DNA from: a bacterium
GTDB lineage: Bacteria > Vulcanimicrobiota > Xenobia > Xenobiales > Xenobiaceae
Assembly: GCA_017444045.1 (NCBI GenBank)
Contig: JAFSXO010000243.1
Coordinates: 1 to 8,112, forward strand
Direction: 5' to 3'
Length of the DNA stretch: 8,112 nt
Below are positions 1 to 6,467 of the stretch, in pieces (the stretch's first letter is position 1; every line of letters begins with the position of its first letter). Under the pieces are notes generated by a model, which saw only the letters and a list, made by a program, of their open reading frames with translations, did no database searches and was not told the origin of the DNA. Position numbers and translations under genes: made by a program.

Positions 1-36
1 ATCTGCCTATTTTTTCCGCCAGCTTTGGCTTCATAT

Positions 37-57
37 GTCGCTGTCGCGACTTTTTTT
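37..57 (+). terminator. Probable Rho-independent terminator of an upstream gene
   Basis: A 5-bp perfect GC-rich stem (GTCGC at 37-41, GCGAC at 46-50) with a four-base loop TGTC is followed at once by seven T (51-57). This is the classic hairpin plus U-tract layout for + strand transcription, so a gene probably ends to the left of the window. The stem is short, so the call is moderate. Confidence 0.45.
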
Positions 58-125
58 CTATGCCGCAATTCACAATGTCATGCTGTTGGGGCAATGTCGT
101 TCAGTTAGTGTTTCGCGAACATATT

Positions 126-203
126 CGCGCTATACCAGCTTCCGCGCCGGCACTGCTTCGCTTCGCTCAGATGTGCCTTGCGCGAAACTGGTTACGCGCT
201 ATA
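126..203. repeat. GC-rich imperfect hairpin flanked by 9-bp direct repeats
   Basis: The 9-mer CGCGCTATA occurs at 126-134 and again at 195-203. Between the copies lies an imperfect inverted repeat with arms of about 19 bases (136-153 and 173-191): CCAG pairs with CTGG, TTC with GAA, GCGC with GCGC and GGCAC with GTGCC, around a 19-base loop containing the tandem CTTCGCTTCGC. There is no T-run after either arm, so it is not an ordinary terminator. It could be a REP-like element, a structured RNA or a relic of a small insertion. Confidence 0.5.
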
Positions 204-397
204 ACCTGCAAAACAGCATGAATTGTAACTGCATGGGCTTAACTAATGATATTGTAAATGATGATGGGGGGGGAGAAGTCGCGCCAACGACAGAGGGAGT
301 GGCCAAAGCTGTTGAGATAATTGAGGTCTAACGCCTGTCATGTGCTAGCTTGTACGCAAACATACAACGTAGCGCAAACGCACATGAATAAGCATAA

Positions 398-431
398 CCA
401 ATGTCACAATCCCTTAAGTTAATAACATTGG
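398..431. promoter_or_regulatory. 7-bp dyad upstream of the porin gene
   Basis: CCAATGT (398-404) and ACATTGG (425-431) are perfect inverted repeats separated by 20 bases of AT-rich sequence that contains the palindrome CTTAAG. The dyad lies about 125 bp upstream of the porin start and could be a regulator site. A chance dyad of this length is also quite possible. Confidence 0.2.
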
Positions 432-484
432 GTATAGCTGATAGAAATAGATTTTTTAACGTCGGATACGCAGGAAACAAACGC

Positions 485-514
485 TTGAAGCGAATCTTAT
501 AATGTTTTTATTAT
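485..514 (+). promoter_or_regulatory. Candidate promoter of the SLH porin gene
   Basis: TTGAAG (485-490) and TATTAT (509-514) are spaced by 18 bases and match a housekeeping-type -35/-10 pair reasonably well. A perfect TATAAT box also lies at 498-503, but with no good -35 at the usual distance. The surrounding region is strongly AT-rich. Either box would give an untranslated leader of a few dozen bases before the start at 556. Confidence 0.35.
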
Positions 515-541
515 ATTAAACAGTATTACAATGGTTGTTGT

Positions 542-548
542 AGGAGGA
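542..548 (+). promoter_or_regulatory. Perfect Shine-Dalgarno sequence of the porin gene
   Basis: AGGAGGA sits seven bases upstream of the ATG at 556. This fixes the porin start and suggests strong translation, as expected for an abundant outer-membrane protein. Confidence 0.8.
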
Positions 549-555
549 CATCTGC

Positions 556-2661
556 ATGAATTTGGGACGTATTACCGCCAGTACACTTACATTTATGGCT
601 CTGGCGGCACCTGCTTGGGCAGCTCCTTTGTTCTCCGATGTCCCCAACGATCATTGGGCGTCCGATGCTGTGCGAGAATTGGCGGGGCGCGGCATTCTTC
701 AGGGGTATAACGACGGCACCTTCCAAGGTAACAGATGCCTAACCCGCTGGGAAATGGCCAACATTGTTGCCCGTCTGCTGGCGCGCCTTGAGGAATCTCA
801 GACAGCTTTTGCAACTAAGGCCGATCTCGATGCGATAAACCGTTTGGCTGAGCAGCTGCGTCCCGAGCTGAACGCTTTGGGAGTGCGCCTTGATAATCTG
901 GAAAAATCCGTAAGCCATTTAGATGCGCGCGTTTCTGAGCTGGAGCGCATCACCTATTATGGCCGCGTCAGCGCTATAGGTGTCAGCAATATTGTTAAGG
1001 GCTCCATTATCGATAACGGCGGTACCGCTATAGACTGGACTACAGGGCGTATGCTCAGCGACGGAGACGGCATAAGCATGCTGGGCTTGCTGGGCGTTAA
1101 TGTCGCTCTGACCGATGATTTTAACGCCGGGGCGGAGTTCGCCGCCTATTCCGAAATTGGCAAAAATTCTGTCAACGCTTATTGGGGGGTAGATGCTCCC
1201 TACTCCTGCAATATCTGGACTCAGCGCGGCAGTATAGCGCCTTGGGAGCAGTCGGCCAATCATTCGCCGTTTACCAGAATGGTACTCGACAATATTTGGG
1301 TAAACCATACGCCCTCGGGCACGCGCTTTGTCGCGGGGTCCTTCAGGCCGCGTCTGTTAAGCGATAATATCTTTAACGGCGCCCGCAATCCCAATATGCG
1401 CGGGGCGAGGTGGCTGCCGTTTTTCGGCTTCGATCTGACCGGCTCTATTGGCGGCTTAGATTCTGGTTTCCAGTATGAGCTTCTGTACTCTGAAAATCCT
1501 GGCAAATCGATTTACGACAGCCACAGCTATGGCGGTTCGCTGCGCTATGATTTTGCCGATAACAATGGCAGAGTAGGTCTGCACGTGGTCAATCACCGCA
1601 ACGAGCGCATTAGCGATGGTGTCCTTTGCAATGCCGGTTTGATTCCTCTGCCCACCGTACCCGTGCTGGGCGGTGTGCCTGTAGTCCAGCCCAATACCTG
1701 GCTGGGAACGCGTCAGGGCACAAATGTAGCGGTTCCTAACGCGGCGGTTGGCCCTCAGCAGCAGCTGAGCTATGGCATCGACGTTTCTTATACCATACTT
1801 CCCGATTACGGTTTATCCATTGACGCTGCGTATGCGGGCACCAGCTACGATCCCGATACCTCCAAGCTCCTGTACAATGAAACCGCTACCGGCAATATGT
1901 ATAAGGTTGGCCTGGGCTTTGCGCCCATCTCTGGACTTCAGCTAGACCTGGCGTATCAGAGTGTCGATCCCACCTATGATCCGTTCATATCTCAGTATGC
2001 CTGCGATACGGAAATTCCCGTGTATCTTCCCTACGGCAGCTTCTTCTCTGGGTATTACCAGATGCACGATTACATCAATCTGCCCAACAACCGCCAGGGC
2101 TTTAAGTTCAACGGCAGCTACAGCTTTAACGAGAGCAACACTCATGTTAACGCTTCCTACACCAACCTGAGGCAGATTAAGGCTACGACGCCTGAGCAGT
2201 GCCAGAAGGTCGGAAACATAGAGCCGCTTTTCGGTATGCTTTACGGCGGCGGCGAGGAAAAGGGTTATGTGCAGGGCTATGGCGCTGGGATAGGGCACAC
2301 CTTCGGCAATGGCCTGTCCTTGGATGCCAACTATTTCCATTACGATATTGAGCGTTCGGCCGCTCTCGCCGAAAATGACATGAGCCTGCGGGAAAATCTG
2401 TACCGCCTGGATCTGTCTTATCCGATTACCGACGCCCTGAACCTGCGGGCCAGCTATGTCGATCTGTCGTACAAGGGACATGCCGGATTGATTAATACCG
2501 ATATCGCCCAGCATACGCCTGGTGTGGGGCTAGATTATCAGATTAACAGCAGCACGGCGGTGGCATTTGATTATCGCTATATCGACTGCAAGCAAAAAGC
2601 TTACGCTGGCAGCGACTACACGGCCAACCAGATTATGGTGGAGATGAAGCTCGATTTCTAG
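556..2661 (+). CDS. SLH-domain outer-membrane porin
   Basis: This 701-residue protein is an outer-membrane channel anchored to the cell wall. Residues 1-22 form a signal peptide with an AWA cleavage site. Residues 26-78 are one SLH domain, beginning FSDVPNDHWA, with ILQGYNDGTF in the middle and TRWE where TRxE is usual; SLH domains bind wall polysaccharide or modified peptidoglycan. Residues 79-132 are heptad-like and charged, a likely coiled coil spanning the periplasm. Residues 133-701 alternate aromatic and polar positions as in a beta-barrel and end in phenylalanine (MKLDF), the usual barrel-assembly signal. This architecture is typical of SLH porins of Cyanobacteria, Negativicutes and relatives. 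Six cysteines (61, 218, 358, 483, 549, 678) are unusual for such a barrel. The start is set by a perfect ribosome binding site. The gene is monocistronic, with its own terminator at 2723-2764. The substrate is unknown. Confidence 0.9.
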   Translation: MNLGRITASTLTFMALAAPAWAAPLFSDVPNDHWASDAVRELAGRGILQGYNDGTFQGNRCLTRWEMANIVARLLARLEESQTAFATKADLDAINRLAEQLRPELNALGVRLDNLEKSVSHLDARVSELERITYYGRVSAIGVSNIVKGSIIDNGGTAIDWTTGRMLSDGDGISMLGLLGVNVALTDDFNAGAEFAAYSEIGKNSVNAYWGVDAPYSCNIWTQRGSIAPWEQSANHSPFTRMVLDNIWVNHTPSGTRFVAGSFRPRLLSDNIFNGARNPNMRGARWLPFFGFDLTGSIGGLDSGFQYELLYSENPGKSIYDSHSYGGSLRYDFADNNGRVGLHVVNHRNERISDGVLCNAGLIPLPTVPVLGGVPVVQPNTWLGTRQGTNVAVPNAAVGPQQQLSYGIDVSYTILPDYGLSIDAAYAGTSYDPDTSKLLYNETATGNMYKVGLGFAPISGLQLDLAYQSVDPTYDPFISQYACDTEIPVYLPYGSFFSGYYQMHDYINLPNNRQGFKFNGSYSFNESNTHVNASYTNLRQIKATTPEQCQKVGNIEPLFGMLYGGGEEKGYVQGYGAGIGHTFGNGLSLDANYFHYDIERSAALAENDMSLRENLYRLDLSYPITDALNLRASYVDLSYKGHAGLINTDIAQHTPGVGLDYQINSSTAVAFDYRYIDCKQKAYAGSDYTANQIMVEMKLDF

Positions 2662-2722
2662 GTCTAGTAGAGTAGGTAGTCTAAGCTTTATTATTTAGCG
2701 TTCTTTTGCTAATCATTAAGTA

Positions 2723-2764
2723 TAGTGCGTGTGGAAGGATTTCTGTTGCACGCACTAAATTTTT
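2723..2764 (+). terminator. Rho-independent terminator of the porin gene
   Basis: A perfect 9-bp stem (TAGTGCGTG at 2723-2731, CACGCACTA at 2749-2757) encloses a 17-base loop and is followed by AA and five T (2760-2764). It lies 62 bp after the porin stop and separates the porin from the next + strand gene, so the two are probably transcribed independently, apart from read-through. Confidence 0.78.
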
Positions 2765-2806
2765 ATTGCTTAAATAATTAATCAGCATAGCGCAAGCTGT
2801 TGCCGC

Positions 2807-2813
2807 AGAAGGA
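2807..2813 (+). promoter_or_regulatory. Ribosome binding site of the 1051-residue protein gene
   Basis: AGAAGGA lies five bases before the ATG at 2819 and supports that start. Between the terminator and this site only about 40 AT-rich bases remain for a promoter. I see no clear -35/-10 pair there. Confidence 0.6.
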
Positions 2814-2818
2814 ATATT

Positions 2819-5800
2819 ATGTTCTATCTCAGTCCTAGAGCTATTGTGGCTGCCTCAGTTTTAGTCTTATTAGGCTCCTGTCCCGCTAACGTAGAAGCTC
2901 AAACTTCAGGAGCTTCTTCAGCGCCGGCTGCCGTGCGCAGCAATCCCTGGGACAAATACAGCCCTTCAGCGTCTCAGCCTGAAGTCCAGGCTACTCCGGC
3001 GCCTTTGCCTTCTGCCGTCCCCGCTTCTGCGGCACCTAGCTCTGCCGCTCCCGCTTCCGCTATACCAGCGTCTGCAGGGGCTAATGCTAACCCATGGGAT
3101 AAGTACGACACCTCAGATAAGAAAAAGAGCGAGCCGAAGGCCACCGCACCCGCCGCGAGCGGGAGCAATCCGTGGGATAAGTATGCAACCGACAGGGTGC
3201 CTATGGTTCCGTTCGCGCCCAATACTCCCGCTCAGTCCGAGGCGGTAACTGGGGCAAATCCCTGGGATAAGTACGTGCCCGCCAGCATGCCCAAAGCTGC
3301 TGCAGGCTCTAAGGACGCCAAGGAAAAGGTGCAGTATACCGAACTGGCTCCCACCCTGCCCGAGCGCAAGGTGCCCGAAGGCCCTAATAAAGTCCTGTGC
3401 GCTCTTACCAGCGGAAAGTCTTACTACTACGCTATCGAATATAACGGCCAGCTTATAGGCTACAGCGATTTCCAGATCGGCAACGAGATCGTTTTGGACG
3501 GTAGGGCGTCGCTGGTGATGACCTCGTCCTCGCGGGTTAAGGTGGGCAGCAATGCTATATCGGATCTGCAGTATTATAGCAAGCTGCATGTGAGCAAGCG
3601 CGATCTTACGCCTACATCGCTTCAGTGCAGCCAAAAAGCCGCCCAGAATGATTACAGCATAACCTGCGTTTATTCGCCTAGCGTGGTGGCGCAGAATAAT
3701 TCCTTCTTAAAGCGCGTAAATAGCTGTGCGCATCAGCTTAGAAAGCCCACCGCGAATCTGCTTTTTAACAATTTATGGGGCCAGCTAGACACCTTTGCTG
3801 AGCATTATTGGCTGCTGGTGCTTTCCGCGGTGAAGGGCGGCCAGCTCGATGTTTACGATCCCATCCTGCGCACCGATGGCAGGGTTACCGTTTTTGCTCC
3901 GGTTCAGGAGAAGTGGAGCTATAATGGCAAAGCCTACTCGACTATGGTGTATACCATAAGCGATCTGTACGGCTCGCCTCTGGCGCAGGTGCGCCTCGAT
4001 GCCGCTAACAAAGAGCTTTTGGAGATAAAAGAGATCGGCACGGGTATCTCCTTCCGCCGCTCTAATGCTGGGGTGATCAAGGCTGTAGCCAAGGCCCCAG
4101 GGGTTAATCTGTGGCCTTCCAAGGTGCGCATCTCTAATATCTATTTCTCTGATCCCAACAAGCTTACTCATCTCGAGGCCGATGTGGAGATGGCCCTGCG
4201 CGGCGGCCAGCTGGCCCAGCACTCCATCACTGGATACGAACAGAAAACCTATGGCAAGCTCGAGGAAGGCAAGCTGACTGGGCGTATAGTTGTCGACGTT
4301 AAGCCCACGGCAATTAAGCAGAATTTGGCCTTCCCTCTGGAGGAGGATGTCCCGGAAGAGGTGCGCCCCTATCTGGAGTTTGACGCTTATGCAGAAAACG
4401 ACAATCCATACATTTATAATAAGGCCAACGAAATTACCTGGAAGGCCGGCACTGTTTATCAGGCCGCCCGGCGTCTGACGGCTTTTATCGCCAATAATAT
4501 TGAGAATGGCATGTCTCTGCCCTCGGCGGTGCAGACTCTGGAGCACGGGGTGGGCAATCCCGAGAGCAAGGCGCTGCTTCTGGTCGATATGGCGCGTTCC
4601 GTAGGTATTCCGGCGCGCAGCATTGGCGGCCTGGTCTATCAGCGCGGGGAGTTTGCCCCTCATTATTGGGCCGAGCTATGGATGGGCCCCGAAGCTCAGT
4701 GGATGGCCTTTGACCCCAGCACTAACGAGGCCGGTTCCGTTAATGCCAGCCACGTAGCGCTTTGGCACAGCGGTGACGTTCACGATCTGCAGATCGAGGT
4801 AACCAAGTTTGCCCCTCACCCCCCGCGGCAGGTACCCTTCTTTAATAAGAAAATGCAGTGGCCCGTCGGCGAAAAGCGCACTTACGCTATCGTCAGCGAT
4901 GGCAAGCGTATCGGCACTGAAACCGCGCATCTCCAGGATCTGCAGTTGATCGACAACCGCGAATCGTATAGCTTCCGCGCTGTAACGGATATTTTTGACC
5001 GCGCCCAGGATATGCCTGGCCTGAGAGCTGGCGAGGCCGAACCGAAGGCTGCGGCCGAAGCCGAGTCAAAGCCTGAGGGTGAGGCAGAGGCAAAAGCTGC
5101 GGGTGATGCCGAAGCCAAGTCTGGCGAGGCTGCTGAGACCAAGACCGCTGACGCTGCCGAGGCCAAGTCCGAGGGTACCGCGGAGGCCAAATCTGCCGCA
5201 TCCTCCGACAAGCCTGCCGAAGCGCCTGCCGATAAGGCAGCGGCGTCAGGAACAGCCGAGGGTAAGAGTGCAGAAAAAGCAGGGGCTTATTCGGCCGATC
5301 CGCTTCCCGAGGCCGTGCAGACTCTGACCGCAGTGAACAAGGCTGCCGCCGAGAATGCGCCGCAGGCCAGTACTGCAGGCGATAGCGATAAGGCCGACGG
5401 CAGCGACGAAGCCGAGGCTGTTCCTGCCGAGGCCGTTCCCGTGGAGCCGCCCAAGGTCATCGCGACGAGCACCTGCGACAATCTGTATAACTCGTGCGGG
5501 CTTCCGCAAAACAGCACGATTACGATCGGCAGCGGTGAGGAGAGTCAGCAGTTCAGGCTGCGCTTCACTAATAACCGCGTTTACGAGGAAAGCGAGGTCA
5601 AGGGACAGACCATTTCGCGGGAGATTCCGGTCTCTAACGGCCTTTATCTGGCGGATCAGCGCTTCCTCTCGCAGTGGGTGCTGGCTATAGAGCAGATACC
5701 GACCGATGAAGAGCAGGAGGGCCAGGAGGCCGGCAGTTACTCTATTCATATCTTTGTGCCAGAGCTTTTGTCCTCGCAGGAGCTTCTGCTAACCGAAGAT

Positions 5801-5974
5801 GAAGAGCAGTTCGAAGTCACGCGCCCTGACGGAACCAAGGTTCAGACCACCTGCCTGCGCTCCGAGAAGGGCATGGAGTTCTACTTAGACGAGAACCACC
5901 ACGTGGTTAAGCTGGCTGTGCCCAACCGCAAAATAGAGCTGTATCTGGAAAAAGCTGAATTTAGCTTAGAGTAA
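2819..5974 (+). CDS. Exported pseudo-transglutaminase-fold protein with NPWDKY repeats
   Basis: This 1051-residue exported protein has an unknown role. Residues 1-27 are a signal peptide (cleavage after VEA; a weak lipobox LGSC ends at Cys21, so it could instead be a lipoprotein). Residues 28-195 are an Ala/Pro/Ser-rich linker with four NPWDKY motifs (42, 91, 117, 147). Residues 200-430 form a beta-rich module starting YAIEYNGQLIG, reminiscent of the domains found before bacterial transglutaminases. Residues 518-660 match the transglutaminase-like superfamily: GIPARSIGG, then HYWAEL with His615, then FDPS with Asp632. The catalytic cysteine position (usual GDC) reads GNP, with Pro581, so peptide cross-linking or cysteine-protease activity is unlikely. 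A second module starts YAIVSDGKRIG at 689, is interrupted by an Ala/Glu/Lys linker (737-880) and resumes to the C terminus. I infer a periplasmic scaffold or binding protein. It follows the porin but has a terminator between. Confidence 0.8.
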   Translation: MFYLSPRAIVAASVLVLLGSCPANVEAQTSGASSAPAAVRSNPWDKYSPSASQPEVQATPAPLPSAVPASAAPSSAAPASAIPASAGANANPWDKYDTSDKKKSEPKATAPAASGSNPWDKYATDRVPMVPFAPNTPAQSEAVTGANPWDKYVPASMPKAAAGSKDAKEKVQYTELAPTLPERKVPEGPNKVLCALTSGKSYYYAIEYNGQLIGYSDFQIGNEIVLDGRASLVMTSSSRVKVGSNAISDLQYYSKLHVSKRDLTPTSLQCSQKAAQNDYSITCVYSPSVVAQNNSFLKRVNSCAHQLRKPTANLLFNNLWGQLDTFAEHYWLLVLSAVKGGQLDVYDPILRTDGRVTVFAPVQEKWSYNGKAYSTMVYTISDLYGSPLAQVRLDAANKELLEIKEIGTGISFRRSNAGVIKAVAKAPGVNLWPSKVRISNIYFSDPNKLTHLEADVEMALRGGQLAQHSITGYEQKTYGKLEEGKLTGRIVVDVKPTAIKQNLAFPLEEDVPEEVRPYLEFDAYAENDNPYIYNKANEITWKAGTVYQAARRLTAFIANNIENGMSLPSAVQTLEHGVGNPESKALLLVDMARSVGIPARSIGGLVYQRGEFAPHYWAELWMGPEAQWMAFDPSTNEAGSVNASHVALWHSGDVHDLQIEVTKFAPHPPRQVPFFNKKMQWPVGEKRTYAIVSDGKRIGTETAHLQDLQLIDNRESYSFRAVTDIFDRAQDMPGLRAGEAEPKAAAEAESKPEGEAEAKAAGDAEAKSGEAAETKTADAAEAKSEGTAEAKSAASSDKPAEAPADKAAASGTAEGKSAEKAGAYSADPLPEAVQTLTAVNKAAAENAPQASTAGDSDKADGSDEAEAVPAEAVPVEPPKVIATSTCDNLYNSCGLPQNSTITIGSGEESQQFRLRFTNNRVYEESEVKGQTISREIPVSNGLYLADQRFLSQWVLAIEQIPTDEEQEGQEAGSYSIHIFVPELLSSQELLLTEDEEQFEVTRPDGTKVQTTCLRSEKGMEFYLDENHHVVKLAVPNRKIELYLEKAEFSLE
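2942..3274 (+). repeat. Four-copy NPWDKY motif array (protein-level repeat)
   Basis: The hexapeptide NPWDKY, always preceded by Ser or Ala, occurs at residues 42-47, 91-96, 117-122 and 147-152 of the 1051-residue exported protein (codons starting at 2942, 3089, 3167 and 3257). Spacings are 49, 26 and 30 residues of low-complexity Ala/Pro/Ser or charged sequence. The copies use different synonymous codons, for example CCC, CCA and CCG for proline, so this is conservation of the peptide and not a recent DNA duplication. Confidence 0.85.
5027..5458 (+). repeat. Ala/Glu/Lys low-complexity linker with imperfect AEAKS repeats
   Basis: Residues 737-880 of the 1051-residue protein are almost only Ala, Glu, Lys, Ser, Asp, Gly and Pro. 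Units such as AEAKS (three times), AEAKA, AEAES, AETKT and AEPKA recur about every 8-12 residues, mainly at 5033-5200. Such segments are typically extended or helical spacers. The insert appears to split the second beta-rich module of the protein. The DNA copies are imperfect, consistent with old expansion by slippage or recombination. Confidence 0.75.
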
Positions 5975-5989
5975 TTTCGTTTATCTAAG
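5965..5989. terminator. Weak shared inverted repeat between convergent genes
   Basis: CTTAGA (5965-5970) and TCTAAG (5984-5989) form a 6-bp inverted repeat spanning the stop codons of the two convergent genes, which are only 10 bp apart. A T-rich loop and no clear U-tract make this at best a weak bidirectional terminator. Confidence 0.2.
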
Positions 5990-6434
5990 ACTGTGCGCTG
6001 TCGCTGTCTGTGCCATTTGCGTCGGAACGCTTCGCTTGTTTTTCAGTATTCCTGGACAGCGCCGAGTGGCACAGATACGGGATTATTTCATATAAGCCTA
6101 ATAATACCAATGGCAGACACCCGTAATCAAGCATTAGCGGCAGCAAGGCCCACGCCCAGTACTTGCGCCCGAACCATAACAAGATGCAGACTGCAACCAT
6201 TCCGCCGCCCAGAAATGGAGCCACAGACGGAGTGCGCTCTTTTTTGACTGTCCCGCGCCATAGATAATAATCGTTGCCTATGGTTATGAGCAGCCCCGGC
6301 ACTCCCAGCCATATCGTCGCGAAAAGGCGCAAACTGATATAGCCATATTCGCCAAGTCCGGCGGTAATAACAAAGCATACCGTAAGGAGGATCAACCATC
6401 TATACTTGATCAGAGTGTTGTAAAGCTCGCGCAC
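5985..6434 (-). CDS. Small four-helix integral membrane protein of unknown function
   Basis: This 149-residue protein is of unknown function. Hydrophobic segments at about residues 13-33, 35-53, 71-89 and 93-118 predict four membrane helices. The tail (122-149) is hydrophilic and rich in Ser, Asp and Lys, and a short basic loop (VKKER) lies between helices 2 and 3. The combination PFLGGG in helix 3 and LPLMLDYGCLPL in helix 4 resembles small uncharacterised membrane proteins of many bacteria, but I cannot name a family. The start is GTG at 6434, supported by GGAGGA six bases upstream on the - strand (about 6441-6446). It begins 33 bp after the stop of the small secreted-protein gene, on the same strand, so the two are probably co-transcribed. 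Its 3' end faces the 1051-residue protein gene with a 10-bp gap. Confidence 0.72.
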   Translation of the reverse strand: MRELYNTLIKYRWLILLTVCFVITAGLGEYGYISLRLFATIWLGVPGLLITIGNDYYLWRGTVKKERTPSVAPFLGGGMVAVCILLWFGRKYWAWALLPLMLDYGCLPLVLLGLYEIIPYLCHSALSRNTEKQAKRSDANGTDSDSAQS

Positions 6435-6467
6435 TAGCGCTCCTCCGCCTGCAGGGAATGCGCGAAA

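Larger units (their letters stand above)
58..480. other. Intergenic region without a convincing gene
   Basis: This stretch lies between the putative terminator at 37-57 and the porin promoter region. The only long open frame (35-331) begins inside the terminator hairpin, has no ribosome binding site and gives an unremarkable protein, so I do not annotate it. What the region does hold is a GC-rich hairpin bounded by direct repeats (126-203), a run of eight G (266-273), two GCAAAC repeats around 356-379, and a CCAATGT/ACATTGG dyad (398-431). No tRNA cloverleaf or other known RNA was recognised. Confidence 0.5.

Noticed and set aside
35..331. 98-residue + strand open frame
   Set aside because: Its start lies inside the likely terminator hairpin, it has no ribosome binding site, it crosses the GC-rich hairpin and the G8 run, and the product shows no domain, signal peptide or helix pattern.
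1942..2514. 190-residue - strand open frame
   Set aside because: Antisense shadow of the porin barrel, without a ribosome binding site or recognisable motif.
2819..2899. Lipoprotein signal for the 1051-residue protein
   Set aside because: LGSC at residues 18-21 is a poor lipobox (Gly at -2) and a normal signal peptidase I site (VEA before Gln28) follows. Left as an alternative only.
3113..3634. 173-residue - strand open frame
   Set aside because: Antisense to the linker and first module of the 1051-residue protein. The four-fold NPWDKY motif and domain content show that the + strand frame is the real one.
3785..4663. 292-residue - strand open frame
   Set aside because: It lies fully inside the well-supported transglutaminase-fold gene. 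The GC-rich third positions of that gene keep the opposite strand free of stops. The product shows no recognisable features.
5246..5749. 167-residue - strand open frame
   Set aside because: Antisense to the Ala/Glu/Lys linker and second module. Its Leu/Ala richness reflects the complement of the repeat tract.
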